A DNA stretch of 64,000 nucleotides, taken from the NCBI GenBank assembly GCA_033060915.1, contig CM065385.1, positions 11,830,001-11,894,000 on the forward strand, written 5' to 3'. A program made the position numbers and the translations under genes. The first letter of the stretch is position 1, and each line of letters opens with the position of its first letter. Below, piece after piece: positions 1 to 12,210 of the stretch. Below the pieces are notes generated by a model. The model was not told the origin of the DNA. It searched no databases and was given only the letters and a program-made list of their open reading frames with translations. The DNA comes from Euryodendron excelsum. Taxonomy: Eukaryota > Streptophyta > Magnoliopsida > Ericales > Pentaphylacaceae.

Positions 1-2941
1 AGGTGGAATTGAAAGTTTGAAAAGTGTTGTGACCGCACCTGTGAAGGTTGCCTACGTATCCCTTTGGGGGAATCAGGTCAGTCGTAGTTCGGACAAGAGT
101 CCGATTGAAAATGGAAGAGTGGATTTGAAGAAGGAGATTGAATTGGAAATTGAAGTTGATTTGAAATTGGAAGGGGAGATTAGAAATTGAAATTGAGAAG
201 ATTGGACTTTGATTTGAAAAGATAGATTTTGGAAAGACATGGTTTTGGAAAGATGGAGGTTTAGGAAACCTAGACTTAGGAAAGGCAGGAGACCTAAGAA
301 AGATTAGATTTGAATGTTAGACTTGGAAGATTTGGAAAGATTGGATTTTAGGAAATGTTCGAGTTAGGAAAGGCCCGTTTTAGGAAAGCGTCATTTTTGG
401 AAAGTTTCGAAATTAGGAAAGTTTTGAAATTAAGAAAGTTTTTATTTTAGGAAAGCTTTGAAATTGGAAAGTTTCGAGTTTAGAAAGTTTTCAAAAAAGG
501 AAAGGTTTTAAGATTAGGAAAGTTCCCAAATTAGGAAAGTTTTGAAAATCAAAAAGTTTAGAATTTGGAAATGTTTTTGAATTAGGAAAAGTTTCATTTA
601 AGAAAGGATTAGAATTTAGAAAATTTCAAGTTAAGAAAGTTTTGAATTTTAGAATGTTTTGAAAAAGGGAAGTTTTGAATTTGGAAAAGCTTTGAAAACA
701 AGAAAGTTTTGAAAATAAGAAAGTTCCGTTTTAAGAAAGATTTGAAAAAGGAAAGTTTTTAGTTTAGGAAATGTTTGAATTAAGAAAGTTTTGAGCTTAG
801 AAAAGCCTTAGATTTAGAAAGATTTTGAAGTTTTTGAAAGGTTTAGAATTTAGAAAGCTTGGAAGTTTAAAAAGATTTAACTTAAGAAAGTTTTGAATTT
901 AGGAAACTTTAGATTTGAAAAGATTTGAAATTTGGAAAGTTTAGGATTTAGAAAGTTTTAGAGTTTAGAAAGATTTAAGATTTTAGAAAGTTTTAGAGTT
1001 TTAGGAAATCTTAAGATTAGGAAAGGTTTGAGTTTAGGAAAAGTTTGAAAACTTACGTTTGAAAAGTTAAGATTTGGGAAGGGGGTTGAATTAGGAAAGG
1101 TTTGAATTAGGAAAGATTTTTTGGAAACTTAAGATTTAGGAAAGTGGAGGATTAGGAAGGATTTGAATTAGGAAAGAGTTGGATTTTGAAACTTAAGGAA
1201 AGATTTGAAGTTTAGGTTTAGGAAACTTATGGTTTAGGAAGGAATTGAATTAGGAAAGGTTTGGATTAGGAGGGGATTGGATTTGGTTTCTAAAAGAGAA
1301 AGGTTGGATTTTATTTCCAAAAACGGAGGACGGCATCTAGTTTCCTAAACGGGGAGATTGGATTCGGTTTCCTAAAGGGAAGATAGGATTTGGCAAGGAT
1401 TTGGAAAGGGAGGTTTTAGAAACCCTAGATTTGAAAAACCATAGTTTTGATGTAGAAAATAGGTTTTGGAAACATGTATATTTTTTATGTGAAAACATGA
1501 GGTTTTGGAAACTTAGGTTTGGGGCAAAGTTTGAAAATCATGTTTTTGGAAAGAAAATTAGGGTTTCTTAATTGTGGGCTCTAAGGCTCGATTTGGGCTC
1601 TAAGGAAAAGGGATTTTTAGAAAATGCATTTTTGGAAATGAAGGTTTTCTAGAAGGGAATCCTAGGGAGGAACTTTTGGAAAGTGAATTTGAAGAGAGAG
1701 TTTTTGGGAAAAGATTTTAAAGGGAAGGAGTTTTGGAAAGTGTGTTTTTAGAAACGTAAATTGTAGAAGGGAAATCCTAGAGAGGAAATTTCTAGAAGGA
1801 AGATTTTGGAAAGAGAGTTTTTTAGAAAGGTTTTTGGAGAGAGTTTTTAGGAAGGTTTTTGGTTAAAGATTGTTGAAGGGAGTTTTTGGAAAGATTTTTG
1901 GGGAGAAGATTTTGGAAAGGAGTTGAAAAAGAGAGTTTTGAAAAATAGATTTTGGAAGGGAGTTTTTGAAAACAATTTTGAAGGGGAGAGTTTTAGGAAA
2001 GTATGTTGAAAAAGAGATTTTTTTAGGAAAAGATTTTTGAAGAGAAAGTTTTTGAAAAATATGGAAACGTCTCACTTTCCTAAAGCAATTCTAACCTTAA
2101 GAGGGCTAGAACCACTTTAAGAAAGTGGCTTTGGAAAACAATAAGATTTGAAAATATAGACCAAAAAGGTCACTTTTAATGTAACACTTTCCTAAAACAA
2201 CCCTAGCCACGGAAAGGCTAGAATCACCCTAGAATTGTGGTTTTGAAAACAAGTTTTTGAAAAAGAGATTTTAATGCAATCTTGAAAACAAGTTTGAAAA
2301 CGATTTTGAAAACGAGTTCGAAAAAGAATTTTGGAAGATGCAAGATTATGATATGCACAATGCAATTTGGGGTCGTGAACATACAAGGGTAAGGCTTCAC
2401 CACATAATCAAGGGGGCCGGATCCACGTGGTCTTTGGTTAGACTAGAAGAAAGCCCCCGACACGGTGACTCTCCAATAGTCCAATCATACACATGGATCG
2501 GGAATCCCCTTGTTTCAAGCATGCAAAGAAAGGGGGGGAAAGAGATGGGGGATTAAAATAGAGAAAACCCAAGTGGGTTAGGAGAGAGAAGAGAGAGGGG
2601 GGAAGTGCGAAAATTTAAATAGGGAGCCTACCTTGTATCTTGTTTATTTTGCGCGCCGTGCTGTCTTCGGTCTTCGGTCTTGATCTTCGTCTTTCGTTTT
2701 CAAGAGTTGTCTTCAAGCTTCGGGTTGCAGCTCCTCCAGTCTTCAAAAGATGGTTGAAGGCTAGTGTATGAGTGTATGGGGGTGTGTATTAGTGTATAGG
2801 GGGCTAGGGTTTATGTAGAGTGGCTAGGGTTTGGAAAACCTAGGGAGGCTAGGGTTTTTGGAGGTGCTCGAGCTCTGTATATCGAATTGTGTGATTTCTA
2901 GGTTAAGTTTGCAGACCCTTTTCACGTTGAACGAGGCTCTG

Positions 2942-2949
2942 TATTTATA
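2942..2949 (-). promoter_or_regulatory. TATA box of LTR C
   Basis: TATAAATA on the minus strand, about 15 bp downstream (element sense) of the GGCGCC palindrome cluster. The same box occurs at the same place in the other LTRs here. It marks the U3/R boundary and the likely transcription start of the element. Confidence 0.7.
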
Positions 2950-2964
2950 GAAGTTGGACAAACC

Positions 2965-3063
2965 TGGCGCCTGTTGCAGTGGCTCCAGGGCAAACTTTAC
3001 ACTGGCGCCACTAGGAGTGGCGCCAGGCCATTTTTTGGCTTGGCGCCACTACTAGTGGCACCA
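2965..3063. promoter_or_regulatory. GGCGCC palindrome triplet, 38-bp spacing (LTR C)
   Basis: Three 23-bp palindromic units (core TGGCGCC ... GGCGCCA around CACTA/AGTG) begin at 2965, 3003 and 3041, exactly 38 bp apart. The third carries one arm substitution (GGCACCA). Confidence 0.8.
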
Positions 3064-3734
3064 GCCAATTAGGAAAGGTTTAAGGTCGGCAAGCAACGTA
3101 TCTTTGACTAGATTTGGGTGCCTGTACTAGTGACTACCATGTAAATTTTAGTCTGGCTTCACTAGGAGTGACTCCGAAAAGTCCGGGAATGATTTGAAGG
3201 AGCCGGGGATGACCCGGAAGGCCGGAAAGGAATAGGAACACTTAAAATAGTGTCCTGGAGGTATTTGAGTTGAAAAGTGAGGATAAGATGTGTCGGAAAG
3301 GTCGACCGGGCCTTTAGGGGCAAAACGGTCAACCGGACCGAAAAACTGCCGGGACAGACTCAGACTGTCCCAGAAGAAAACTTGGGATCTAGAAACATTA
3401 TTTAGAATGTTCCCAGAGGTTGCCGGTTTGATTTCAGAGCCGGCGTGGTCGGAAAAGGAGACCGGGCCACTAGGGGCAAAACGGCCATTTTGTACTGGGT
3501 TTGCCGAGACTGACTCGGAATGGTCTGGAAAGGTAAGGGGAGGTTGAGAACACTATAAAAAGTATTCTCAGGAGGTTACCGGTTTGATACCCAGAGCCGG
3601 TGTGGTTCCCGGGGCGTTTGGATGCCTAGGGGCAAAATGGTCATCCTGATCGAAAAGTCTCGGAAAAGGTCCTAAGGGTAGTTTGGTCCTTTTGCACCAA
3701 AGTGGGCTAATAGCCACTGGTGTTGACCTAGGTT

Positions 3735-4195
3735 TTGAGTGTTTCCGCCACTCTAACAGTGTGAGTATTTCCGCTACTCGGACGGGGTTGATGATTTGTG
3801 AGTATTTCCGCTACCCGGATGGGATTAATGATTTGTGAGTATTTCCGCTACTCTAACGGTTTTATGAGTAGTTTTTCTACTCAGACCGTCTCGAGCAATA
3901 AACTATCTCGAGAGAGGGATTGGAAAGGGGTCTTACCGTCTCCGAAGAGACGTGCCTGGATTGGAACCGTCTCGAGTAATAAACTATCTCGAGAGTGGGA
4001 TTGGAAAGGGGTCTAACGGTTTTGTGAGTACTTCCGCTGCTCTAACGGTTTTGTAAGTATTTTCGCTACTCTAACGGTTCTGTGAGTACTTCCGCTACTC
4101 TAACGGTTTTGTGAGTATTTCCGCTACTCTAACGGTTCTGTGAGTGCTTCCGCTACTCTAACGGTTTTGTGAGTAGTTTCGCTACTCAGACCGTC
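3735..4195. repeat. 29-bp tandem array with TCTAACGG motifs (LTR C)
   Basis: Tandem copies of a unit made of the imperfect hairpin GAGTATTTCCGCTACTC followed by TAACGGTT. They are interspersed with units containing CTCGAG inverted repeats. The array is in U3, upstream of the TATA box in element sense. Confidence 0.8.
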
Positions 4196-4428
4196 TCGAA
4201 GAATAAACTGTCTCGAGAGAGGGATTGGAATTGGAATAAGAAAGGACAATGCCCCTAAGGGCATTTTGGTCATTTTGCCTCTATTTGGGCCTGACAGGCC
4301 CGCGAAGCGATGGAAAGACGGAATTTGGACCTAGAGGATTGGTTTCGATTGGAATATGTCCATAATGACTTGAAAACAAGTCTGGATGGAGTGTAGACTG
4401 CCGAGCGGTCAAAAATGGGGTGATTACA

Positions 4429-5811
4429 AAAAAATGTTTTCAAAATCACAATTCTAAGGTGATTCTAGCCTTTCCATGGCTAGGATTGCTTTAGGAAAGT
4501 GTTACATTCAACGTGACCAATATGGTCCATATTTTCAAATCTTGTTGTTTTCAAAACCGCTTTCCTAAAGTGGTTCTAGCCTTCTTATGGTTAGAATCGC
4601 TTTAGGAAAGTGAGATCTTTTACATCTTGAAAAAAAACTCTCCTTTCAAAAATTCCTTTCTAAAAATCTCTTTTTCAACATACTTTCCTAAAACTCTCCT
4701 TTCCGAAATTGTTTTCTAAAAACTCTTTACAAAAATCTATGTTTCAAAACCTCCTTTTTCAACTTCTTTCCAAAATGCTCTCCCCAAAATCCACTTTCCA
4801 AAAACGCTCCCTAAAGATCTTTCTAAAAACTCTCTTTCCAAAATATTCCTTCTAGAAACTCTCTTCTAGGATTTTCCTTCTAAAATCTTCGTTTCTAAAA
4901 ACACATTTTTCAAAAACTCCTTCTCTTTAAAATCTTTTACTAAAAACTCTATCTTCAAATTCACTTTCCAAAAACTCCTCCCTAGGATTCCCTTCTAGAA
5001 AACCTTCGTTTCCAAAAACGCACTTTTCAAAAATCCTCTTTCCTTAGAGCCCAAGTCAAGCCCTAGAACCCACGATTAGGAAACCCTAATTTTCTTTCCA
5101 AAAGCATGATTTTCAAACTTTGCCTCAAACCTAGGTTTTCAAATCTGTACTTTCAATTTTCAAAATTTTTCAATTTCAAATCTATCCAATTTCAAATCTT
5201 TTTCAAATCAAATCAATTTCTTTTCAAATTTATTTCCAAATCTATTCTCCAACTCTCTCTTATGTTACACTTGCATATCATGCATCATGTTTTTCTAAAC
5301 ATTATTTTCTAAAGTAAATAGGATTGAACTATAGTTGGTTGAAGACTCTCATAGGTGAATCTAGGGTAGATTGATATGTAGGTATCGAAAGGGCGGGGTA
5401 GGGTGATGGCTTAGTGCATCTTCCCTACACGTAACCAACCTCCGAATCTAGATCACTGATTTCAAAGACCAAAAAAGAGTTATTTTTCAAAAAGGGCTAA
5501 ATGTTTTCCAAAGGTTGCTAAACAACCCGTTTTTCTTAAAAACCCTCTCTTGAGGTGGTATTTTGAAAAATCGTTTTCCAAAAACCCTAAGAGTAGTCTT
5601 CGGATTATTCTCAGTTTTTAGGTGACCTAACTCACCATAATCAAGTTAGGTGGCGACTCCAAGCTTTTTCCAAAAGCCCTTTATTCAAATCTATTTTCAA
5701 TTTAAACCTAGTTGTACTCATTCTTCTAGGAGGGTGAGTTCTAATGAGAGAGTACAACATTTTTTCCGCTTGTGTGAGTATTCCTCGAGTGCGAAAAATC
5801 TGGGCGCGACA
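4429..5811 (+). mobile_element. LTR B: 3' part of a plus-strand LTR
   Basis: Begins inside LTR sequence equivalent to position 52365 of the E2 LTR and ends at the canonical terminus GGGCGCGACA at 5811. It is about 1.3 kb shorter than the equivalent part of the E2 LTR. It jumps from the segment after the 'AGGAAACCCTAATTTTC' block to the terminal third, so it carries an internal deletion. Its 5' part should lie beyond LTR C, off the window. It interrupts E0 downstream of RNase H. Confidence 0.8.
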
Positions 5812-5959
5812 GGTCTTCCTATCTTGATGAGAGACTGCATTAGGGAATGCCCTTGCCTAGATATATCTTTGAATATCATAGAACTATGGTTGCCCATCGG
5901 GCTTAGTGGTTATGTGAAGGTAATAGGAAGGGGTGTCTTTGGTAAAAATCTAGAGATGA

Positions 5960-6375
5960 GGTATTTATATGCCCTTGTCGATCTTGATTGCCGTGGCTAG
6001 AGTGGCTAGTGCATTAGTGAAGTTATTCTCTGTCCGGGGTATGTGATGGAAGTCTATGCTTCTAAATAATTGACATATATCCTTGATTTTTTGGTGATAT
6101 GGGGATAGTTTGGTATCTCAGGTCTGGTATATGTCCTTGGATTGTTGAATAACTAGATCAAAATCTCAAAAAATAGCCAATTCATTAATCTTCATCTCCA
6201 ATGCTAGCCTTAATTCAAGGATACATGCCTTATACTCAGCGATGTTATTAGTGCACAGTTCTAGTTATAATTTAACCATAATGGGGTAATGACTGCCTGT
6301 TTCTTATACTATTACTGCTTCGACATTGGCTCCCTTTTTATTAGAAGGTCCGTCAAAATACATCCTCTATTTAGT
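5960..6375 (-). pseudogene. E0: second (archaeal-type) RNase H domain, decayed
   Basis: The minus strand reads as a degraded RNase H with a YFDG motif at 6349-6360, a downstream stretch with TNNIAEYKAC, and an HIPR...N...NALATLA segment nearer 6000. Several in-frame stops interrupt it. A second RNase H of this kind after the ordinary RT-RNase H is a known hallmark of plant Tat-clade gypsy elements. In an active element this domain would lie between the first RNase H and integrase. Integrase itself is not seen because LTR B cuts the gene at 5812. The identification rests on motif order, and the sequence is clearly non-functional. Confidence 0.65.
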
Positions 6376-6445
6376 TTCTGTTGGCCCTTTAGTCACATCC
6401 TCGTGTGCATAGTATGTCCTCGTCGAAGAATTAAGGTTCCATGGA

Positions 6446-6779
6446 TTAATAATCATTGATAGGGTTCTCGGCTAGATAATCAGCTATTACTTGCCGCTTA
6501 ACTACTTTACGGGTGGTAAATACGATATCAAATTCTGATAAGATCATATGCCACCATATGATTCTGCTGGACAGGGTTGGTTTATCAAAAATATACTTGA
6601 TTGGGTCTATCTGAGAGTTGAGGAAAGTGGTATGATAGAGCATATAATGCCGAAGCCTGTGGGCTACCCAGGCTAGTGCGCAACAGGTTTTCTCGAGATC
6701 AGAATACTTTACTTCATATGGCAGGAACTTCTTCTGAGGTAATAAATGGCTTACTCCTTTCTCCCCGTTTCCTCATGCT
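6446..6779 (-). pseudogene. E0: first RNase H domain, C-terminal part, split by E1
   Basis: The 65-codon minus-strand open stretch at 6446-6643 contains the DPIKYIFDKP and LSEFDIVF motifs typical of the end of the gypsy RT-RNase H region. Upstream (6644-6779) the frame carries an in-frame TAA and a one-base deletion near the IYYLS motif. At 6779 the sequence stops at the ATGCT duplication and resumes at 26387 across E1. On the far side the motif VVGQH continues this same domain. This shows the two pieces were one pol gene before E1 inserted. Confidence 0.8.
6775..6779. repeat. Target site duplication ATGCT, E1 left side
   Basis: ATGCT immediately precedes the LTR terminus TGTCGCGCCC at 6780. 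The identical ATGCT lies at 26387-26391 directly after the other LTR terminus. Five bases is the expected gypsy integrase stagger. Confidence 0.95.
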
Positions 6780-7599
6780 TGTCGCGCCCAGATTTTTCGC
6801 ATTCGAGGAATACTCACCCAAGTGGGAAAAACACTGTACTCTCTCGTTAGAACTCACCCTCCTAGAAGAATGAGTGTGACTAGGTTTGAATTGAAAAACT
6901 GGTTCGAATAAAGGGCTTTTGAAAAAGATTCGAAGTCGCCACCTAACTTGATTAAGGTGAGTTAGGTCACCTAAAAACTAAGAATAATCCGAAGACTACA
7001 CTTAGGGTTTTTAGAAAACAATTTGAAAATATATCCTCGAGAGAGGGTTTTTAAGAAAAACAGGTTGTTTGGCAACCTTGGGAAAATATTTAGCCCTTTT
7101 TAGAAAAATAACTCCATTTTGGTCTTTGAAAACAGTGATCGTAGGTTCGGAGGTTGGTTACGTGTAGGGAAGACGCACTAAGCTATCACCCTACCCCGCC
7201 CTTTTGGTACCTACATGTCAATCTACCCTAGATTTACCTATGAGAGTCTTTAATTAACTATAGTTCAACCCTATTTCACTTTAGAAAAACAATGTTTGAA
7301 AAGCATGATGCATGATATGCAAGCAATAGAAAAGAATTGAAAAATAAATTTAAAAAGAGATTGCTTTGATTTGAAAATAGACTTGAAAAGATGGAATTGA
7401 AATTGGAAAGTTTGAAAATTGAGAGTAGAAATTTGAAAATGGAAATTTGAAATTGGAATTTTAGATTTGAAAAGATTTTGAAAACCGCACCCATGAGGGT
7501 GGAATTGAAAGTTTGAAAAGTATTGTGACCGCACCTATGAAAGTTGCCTACGTATCCCTTTGGGAGAATCAGGTCAGTCATAGTTCGGACCGAAGTCCG

Positions 7600-9330
7600 A
7601 TTGAAAATAGATTGATTTGAAGAGAGAGATTGAATTGGAAGAAAGAGATCGAATTGAAAACTGGATTTGATTTGAGATTAGAAGAGGAGATTGAATTTGG
7701 AATTTTGGAAAAGATTGGACTTTGAATTGAAAAGATGGATTTTGGAAGGACTTGGTTGTGGAAAGATGGAGGTTTAGGAAACCTAGACTTAAGAAAGATG
7801 AGACTTGGGAAAGACTTGAGATTAAGAAAGATTGGATTGGAATGTTGGATTTGGAAGATTTGGAAAGATTTGGAAACTTGGAATTTAGGAAAAATTTAGG
7901 TTAGGAAAGTTTCGAATTAGGAAAGTGTCATTTTTGGAAAGTTTCGAAATTAGGAAAGTTGTAGGTTTAAGAAAGTTTCGAATTTAGAAAGTTTTGAAAA
8001 TTGGAAAGTTTTGAATTTAGAAATGTTTTGAATTAAGAAAAGTTTAGTTTGAGAAAGGTTGAGAATTTGGAAAGTTTCAAATTAAGAAAGTTTTGAATTT
8101 TGGAATGTTTGAAAAATGGAAGTTTTGAATTTGGAAAGTTTGGAATTTAAGAAAGTTTGGAAATTGGAAAGTTTTGAAATAGGGAAGTTTTGAAAGTAGG
8201 AAAGTTTGAATTTAGAAAGGTTTTGAAAAAGGAAAGTTTTTAGTTTAGGAAATATTTGAATTAAGAAAGTTTTGAGTTTAGAAAAGTCTTAGATTTGAAA
8301 AGATTTTAAAGTTTTGGAAAGTTTAGAATTTAGAAAGATTTGAAATTTAGAAAGTTTTAGAATTTTAGAAAATCTTGAGATTAGGAAAGGTTTGAGTTTA
8401 GGGAAAGTTTGAAAACTTTGGTTTGAAAAGTTAAGATTTGAAAGGAGGGTAGAATTAGGAAAGATTTAGCTTTTGAGTTTTAAAGTTTAGGAAAGATTTT
8501 TATGTTTAAGTTTTGGAAACTTAAGATTTAGGAAAGTGGAAGTTTAGGAAGGTTTTGAATTAGGAAAGAATTGGATTTCGAAACTTAAGGAAAGGTTTAA
8601 AGTTTAGGTTTAGGAAACTTATGGTTTAGGAAGGAATTAAATTAGGAAAGGTTTGGATTAGGAGGGGATTGGATTTGGTTTCTAAAAGAGAAAGGTTGGA
8701 TTTTATTTCTAAAAACGGAGGACGGGATCTAGTTTCCTAAACAGGGAGATAGGATTTGGAAAGGGAGATTCTAGAAACCCTGGTTCTGAAAAATTGTAGT
8801 TTTGACGTAAAAAAAAAAAAAAAGGGTTTTGGAAACGTGTATCGTTTGGATGTGAAAACAAGAGGTTTTGGAAACCTAGGTTTGGGGTAAAGTTTGAAAA
8901 CCATGTTTTTGGAAAGAAAATTAGGATTTCCTAATTGTGGGTTCTAGGGCTTGACTTGGGCTCTAAGGAAAGAGTTTTTGGAAAGTACGTTTTTAGAAAC
9001 GAAGGTTTTCTAGAAGGGAATCCTAGGGAGGAGTTTTCGGAAAGTACGTTTTTAGAAACGTAGATTTTGGAAGGAAGATCCTAGAGGAGAATTTATAGAA
9101 GGAAGATTTTGGAAAGGGAGTTTTTGGAAAGATTTTTGGAGAGAGTTTTTAGAAAGTGGATTTTGGGGAGAGGATTTTGGAAAGGAGTTGAAAAAAAGGG
9201 TTTTGAAAAAAAGATTTTGGAGGGGAGTTTTTGAGAACAATTTTGGAGAGGAGAGTTTTAGGAAAGTATGTTGAAAAAGAGATTTTTAGGAAGAGATTTT
9301 TAAAGAGAGTTTTTAGAAAGTATAAAAACG
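7600..9330 (-). repeat. Degenerate pyrimidine-rich tract of the E1 3' LTR
   Basis: About 1.7 kb of imperfect short repeats, on the plus strand of the form TTAGGAAAGTTTTGAA, so CT/A-rich in element sense. It lies downstream of the TATA box and would form part of the transcript end. Homologous tracts lie at 120-2090, 21720-23490, 31560-32990, 38830-40430 and 52540-54230. Confidence 0.75.
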
Positions 9331-10177
9331 TCTCACTTTCCTAAAACAGTTCTAACCATAAGAGGGCTAGAACCACTTTAGGAAAGCGGTTTTAAAAACA
9401 ACAAGATTTGAAAATATAGACCAAAAGGTCACTTTTAATGTAACACTTTCCTAAAGCAACCCTAGCCATGGAAAGGCTAGAATCACTCTAGGATTGTGAT
9501 TTTGAAAACATGTTTTTGAAAAAGAGCTTTTGATGCAATTTTGAAAACAAGTTTGAAAAATGATTTTTGAAAACAACTTTTTGAAAACGAATTTTGGAAG
9601 ATGCAAGACTATGATATGCACAATGCAATTTGGGGTCGTGAACATACAAGGTTAAGGCTTCACCACATAATCAAGGGGGCCGGACCCACGTGGTCTTTGG
9701 TTAGACTAGAAAAAAGCTCCCGACACGGTGACTCTCCAATAGTCCAATCCTATACATGGACCGGGAATCCCCTTGTTTCAAGCATGCAAAGAAAGGGCGG
9801 GAAAGAGATGGGGGATTAAAATAGAGAAAACCCAAGTGGGTTGGAGAGAGAAGAGAGAGGGGGGAATTTAAATAGGGAGCCTACCTTGTATCTTGTTATT
9901 TGCCCGTTGTGCGGTCTTCAATCTTCGGTCTTCGTCTTGATCTTCTCCTTCAGTCTTCAAAGGTTGTCTTCAAGCTTTAGATGGCAGCTCTTCAAGTCTT
10001 CGAAGGGTGGTCGAAGGCTAGTGTATGAGTGTATGGGGGAGTGTACGAGTGTATAGGAGGCTAGGGTTTGGAAAACCTAGGGAGGCTAGGGTTTAAGAGA
10101 TGCTCGAGCTTTGTATATCGAAATATAGGATTCTTAGGTCAAGTTTGCAGACCCTTTTCATGTTGAACAAGGCTCTG

Positions 10178-10185
10178 TATTTATA
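10178..10185 (-). promoter_or_regulatory. TATA box, E1 3' LTR
   Basis: TATAAATA on the minus strand, immediately downstream (element sense) of the palindrome triplet at 10201-10299. Conserved in position with 24345-24352. Confidence 0.7.
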
Positions 10186-10200
10186 GAGGGAAGACAAACC

Positions 10201-10299
10201 TGGCGCCTGTTGTAGTGGCGGCAGGCCAAATTCTACACTGGCGCCACTAGGAGTGGCACCAGGCCATTTTTTGGCTTGGCGCCACTACTAGTGGCGCCC
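10201..10299. promoter_or_regulatory. GGCGCC palindrome triplet, 38-bp spacing (E1 3' LTR)
   Basis: Units begin at 10201, 10239 and 10277. The spacing of 38 bp is kept although individual arm bases have mutated (for example GGCACCA in the second unit). Confidence 0.8.
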
Positions 10300-11127
10300 G
10301 CCAATTAGGAAAGATTTAAGGTCGGCAAGCAATGTATCTTTGACTCGATTTGGGCGCCTGTACTAGTGACTACCATGCAATTTTTAGCCTGGCTTCACTA
10401 GGAGTGACTCCGAAAAGTTCGGGAATGATTTGGAGGAGCTGGGAATGACCCGGAAGGCCGGAAAGGAGCAGGAACACTTAAAATAGTGTCCTGGAGATAT
10501 TTGACTTGAAAAATGAAGATTGGATGTGTCAGAAAGGTCGACCGAACCTTTAGGGGAAAAACGGTCAACCGGACTAAGAAACTACCGGGGTGAACTCGGA
10601 TTGTCCCGGAAAAAGATTTGGGATCTGGAAACATTATTTAGAATGTTCCCAGAGGTTGCCGGTTTGATTCCCAGAGCTAGCGTGGTCGGAAAAGGAGACC
10701 GGCCCACTAGGGGCAAAACAATTATTTTGTACTGGGTTTGTCGGAACTGACTCGGAATGGTCTAGAAAGGTAAAGGAAGGTTGAGAATACTATATAAACT
10801 ATTCTCGGGACATTACTGGTTTGATACTCAAAGCCGGTATGGTCGAAGAAGGAGACCGGCCCTCCAGGGGCAAAACGGTCATTTTGTACCGGGTTGGCCG
10901 GAACTGACTCAGAATGATCCGGAAAGAGAAGGGGAGGTTGAGAACACTATAAAATTTATTCTAAGGAGGTTACCGATTTGATAGCCAGAGCCGGTGTGGT
11001 TCTCGGGGCGTTTGGATGCCTAGGGGCAAAATGGTCATCCTGACCGAAAAGTCTCGGAAAAGGTGCTAAGGGTAGTTTGGTCCTTTTCCACCAAAGTGGG
11101 CTAACAGCCACTGGTGTTGACCTAGGT

Positions 11128-11965
11128 TTTGAGTGTTTCCGCCTCTCTAACGGTGTGAGAATTTTCGCTACTCGGACGGGGTTGAGTATTTTTGCTACTC
11201 GGACGGGGTTGTTGATTTGGGAGTATTTCCGATACTCGGACGGCGTTGAGTATTTCCGCTACTCGAACGGGGTTGATGATTTGTGAGTACTTCCGCTACT
11301 CTAACGGTTCTGTGAGTACTTCCGCTACTCTAACGGTTCTGTGAGTATTTCCGCTACTCTAACGGTTCTGTGAGTATTTCCACTACTGTAACGGTTTTGT
11401 GAGTAGTTTTGCTACTCGGACCGTCTCGAGGAATAAACTGTCTCGAGAGAGGGATTGGAAAGGGGTCTTACCATCTCCGAAGAGACGTGCCTGGATTGGA
11501 ACCGTCTCGAGGAATAAACTGTCTCGAGAGAGGGATTGGAAAGGGGTCTTACCGTCTCCGAAGAGACGTGCCTGGGTTTTGAGTGTTTCTGCCACTCTAA
11601 CGATTTTGTGAGTATTTCGGCTACTCTAACGGTTTTGTGAGTGTTTCCGCCACTCTAACGGTTTTGTGAGTAGTTTTGCTACTCGGACCGTCTCGAGGAA
11701 TAAACTGTCTCGAGAGAGGGATTGGAAAGGGGTCTTACCGTCTCTGAAGAGACGTGCCTGGATTGGAACCGTCTTGAGGAATAAACTGTCTCTCGAGAGG
11801 GATTGGAAAAGGGTCTTACCGTCTCCGAAGAGACGTGCCTGGGTTTTGAGTGTTTCCGCCACTCTAACGGTTTTGTGAGTATTTCCACTACTCTAACGGT
11901 TTTGTGAGTGTTTCCGCCACTATAACGGTTTTGTGAGTAGTTTTGCTACTCGGACCGTCTCGAGG
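11128..11965. repeat. 29-bp TCTAACGG array with CTCGAG hairpin units (E1 3' LTR)
   Basis: Many copies of the GAGTATTTCCGCTACTC plus TAACGG unit. They alternate with longer units carrying GACCGTCTCGAGG, CTGTCTCGAGAGA and CCGTCTCCGAAGAGACG, the last a perfect-stem small hairpin. Located in U3. Confidence 0.8.
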
Positions 11966-12192
11966 AATAAACTGTCTCGAGAGAGGGATTGGAATTGAAA
12001 TAAGAAAGGACAATGCCCCTAAGGGCATTTTGGTCATTTTGCCTCTATTTGGGCCTGACAGGCCTGCGAAGCGATGGAAAGACGGAATTTGGACCTAGAG
12101 AATTGGTTTCGATTGGAATATGCCCTAAATGACTTGAAAACAAGTCTGGACGGAGTGTAGACTGCCGAGCGGTCAAAAATGGGGTGCTTACA

Positions 12193-12210
12193 GCTGCCCC
12201 TCTTTTTCTG
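12193..12210 (-). other. Polypurine tract of E1
   Basis: Minus strand AGAAAAAGAGGGGCAGC ends two or three bases before the 3' LTR start TGTAAGCACC. This is the RNase H-resistant primer for plus-strand DNA. An identical tract precedes the E2 3' LTR (62005-62020) and a near-identical one precedes the E3 LTR at 44148. Confidence 0.88.

Larger units (their letters stand above)
1..4428 (-). mobile_element. LTR C: 5'-end portion of a Tat/Ogre-type LTR, cut by the window edge
   Basis: The LTR start is seen on the minus strand at 4428 (TGTAATCACCCC, a one-base variant of the family start). The sequence then runs leftward through the activator array (3735-4195), the 38-bp palindromes (2965-3063), the TATA box (2942-2949), the telo-box region (about 2800-2860) and a long purine-rich tract (about 120-2090, pyrimidine-rich in element sense). 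It leaves the window in sequence matching the LTR of E1 near 7498. The base after the LTR is inside LTR B, so C probably inserted into B. The 3' end and its target duplication are outside the window. Confidence 0.85.
6780..12192 (-). mobile_element. 3' LTR of E1 (5413 bp)
   Basis: Starts on the minus strand with TGTAAGCACCCC at 12192 and ends TGGGCGCGACA at 6780. Contains, in element order, the activator array (11965-11128), GC-rich units of about 155 bp with 'AGAGCCGG' and 'TACTATA' motifs (about 11100-10400), the palindrome triplet, the TATA box, a leader segment and the pyrimidine-rich repeat tract (9330-7600). The short reading frames inside it are translations of repeats. Confidence 0.93.

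Noticed and set aside
7271..7581. Hydrophobic Phe-rich frames in LTR leaders (also 21377-21687, 38453-38760, 54348-54569)
   Set aside because: Translation of pyrimidine-rich repeats. No start context or domain, and the frames are not kept with synonymous change.
11399..11878. Repeated 70-codon frames in the U3 arrays (KLSRERDWKGVLPSPKRRAW-type)
   Set aside because: They are translations of the GAGACG/CTCGAG tandem units, occur on both strands and end at array edges.
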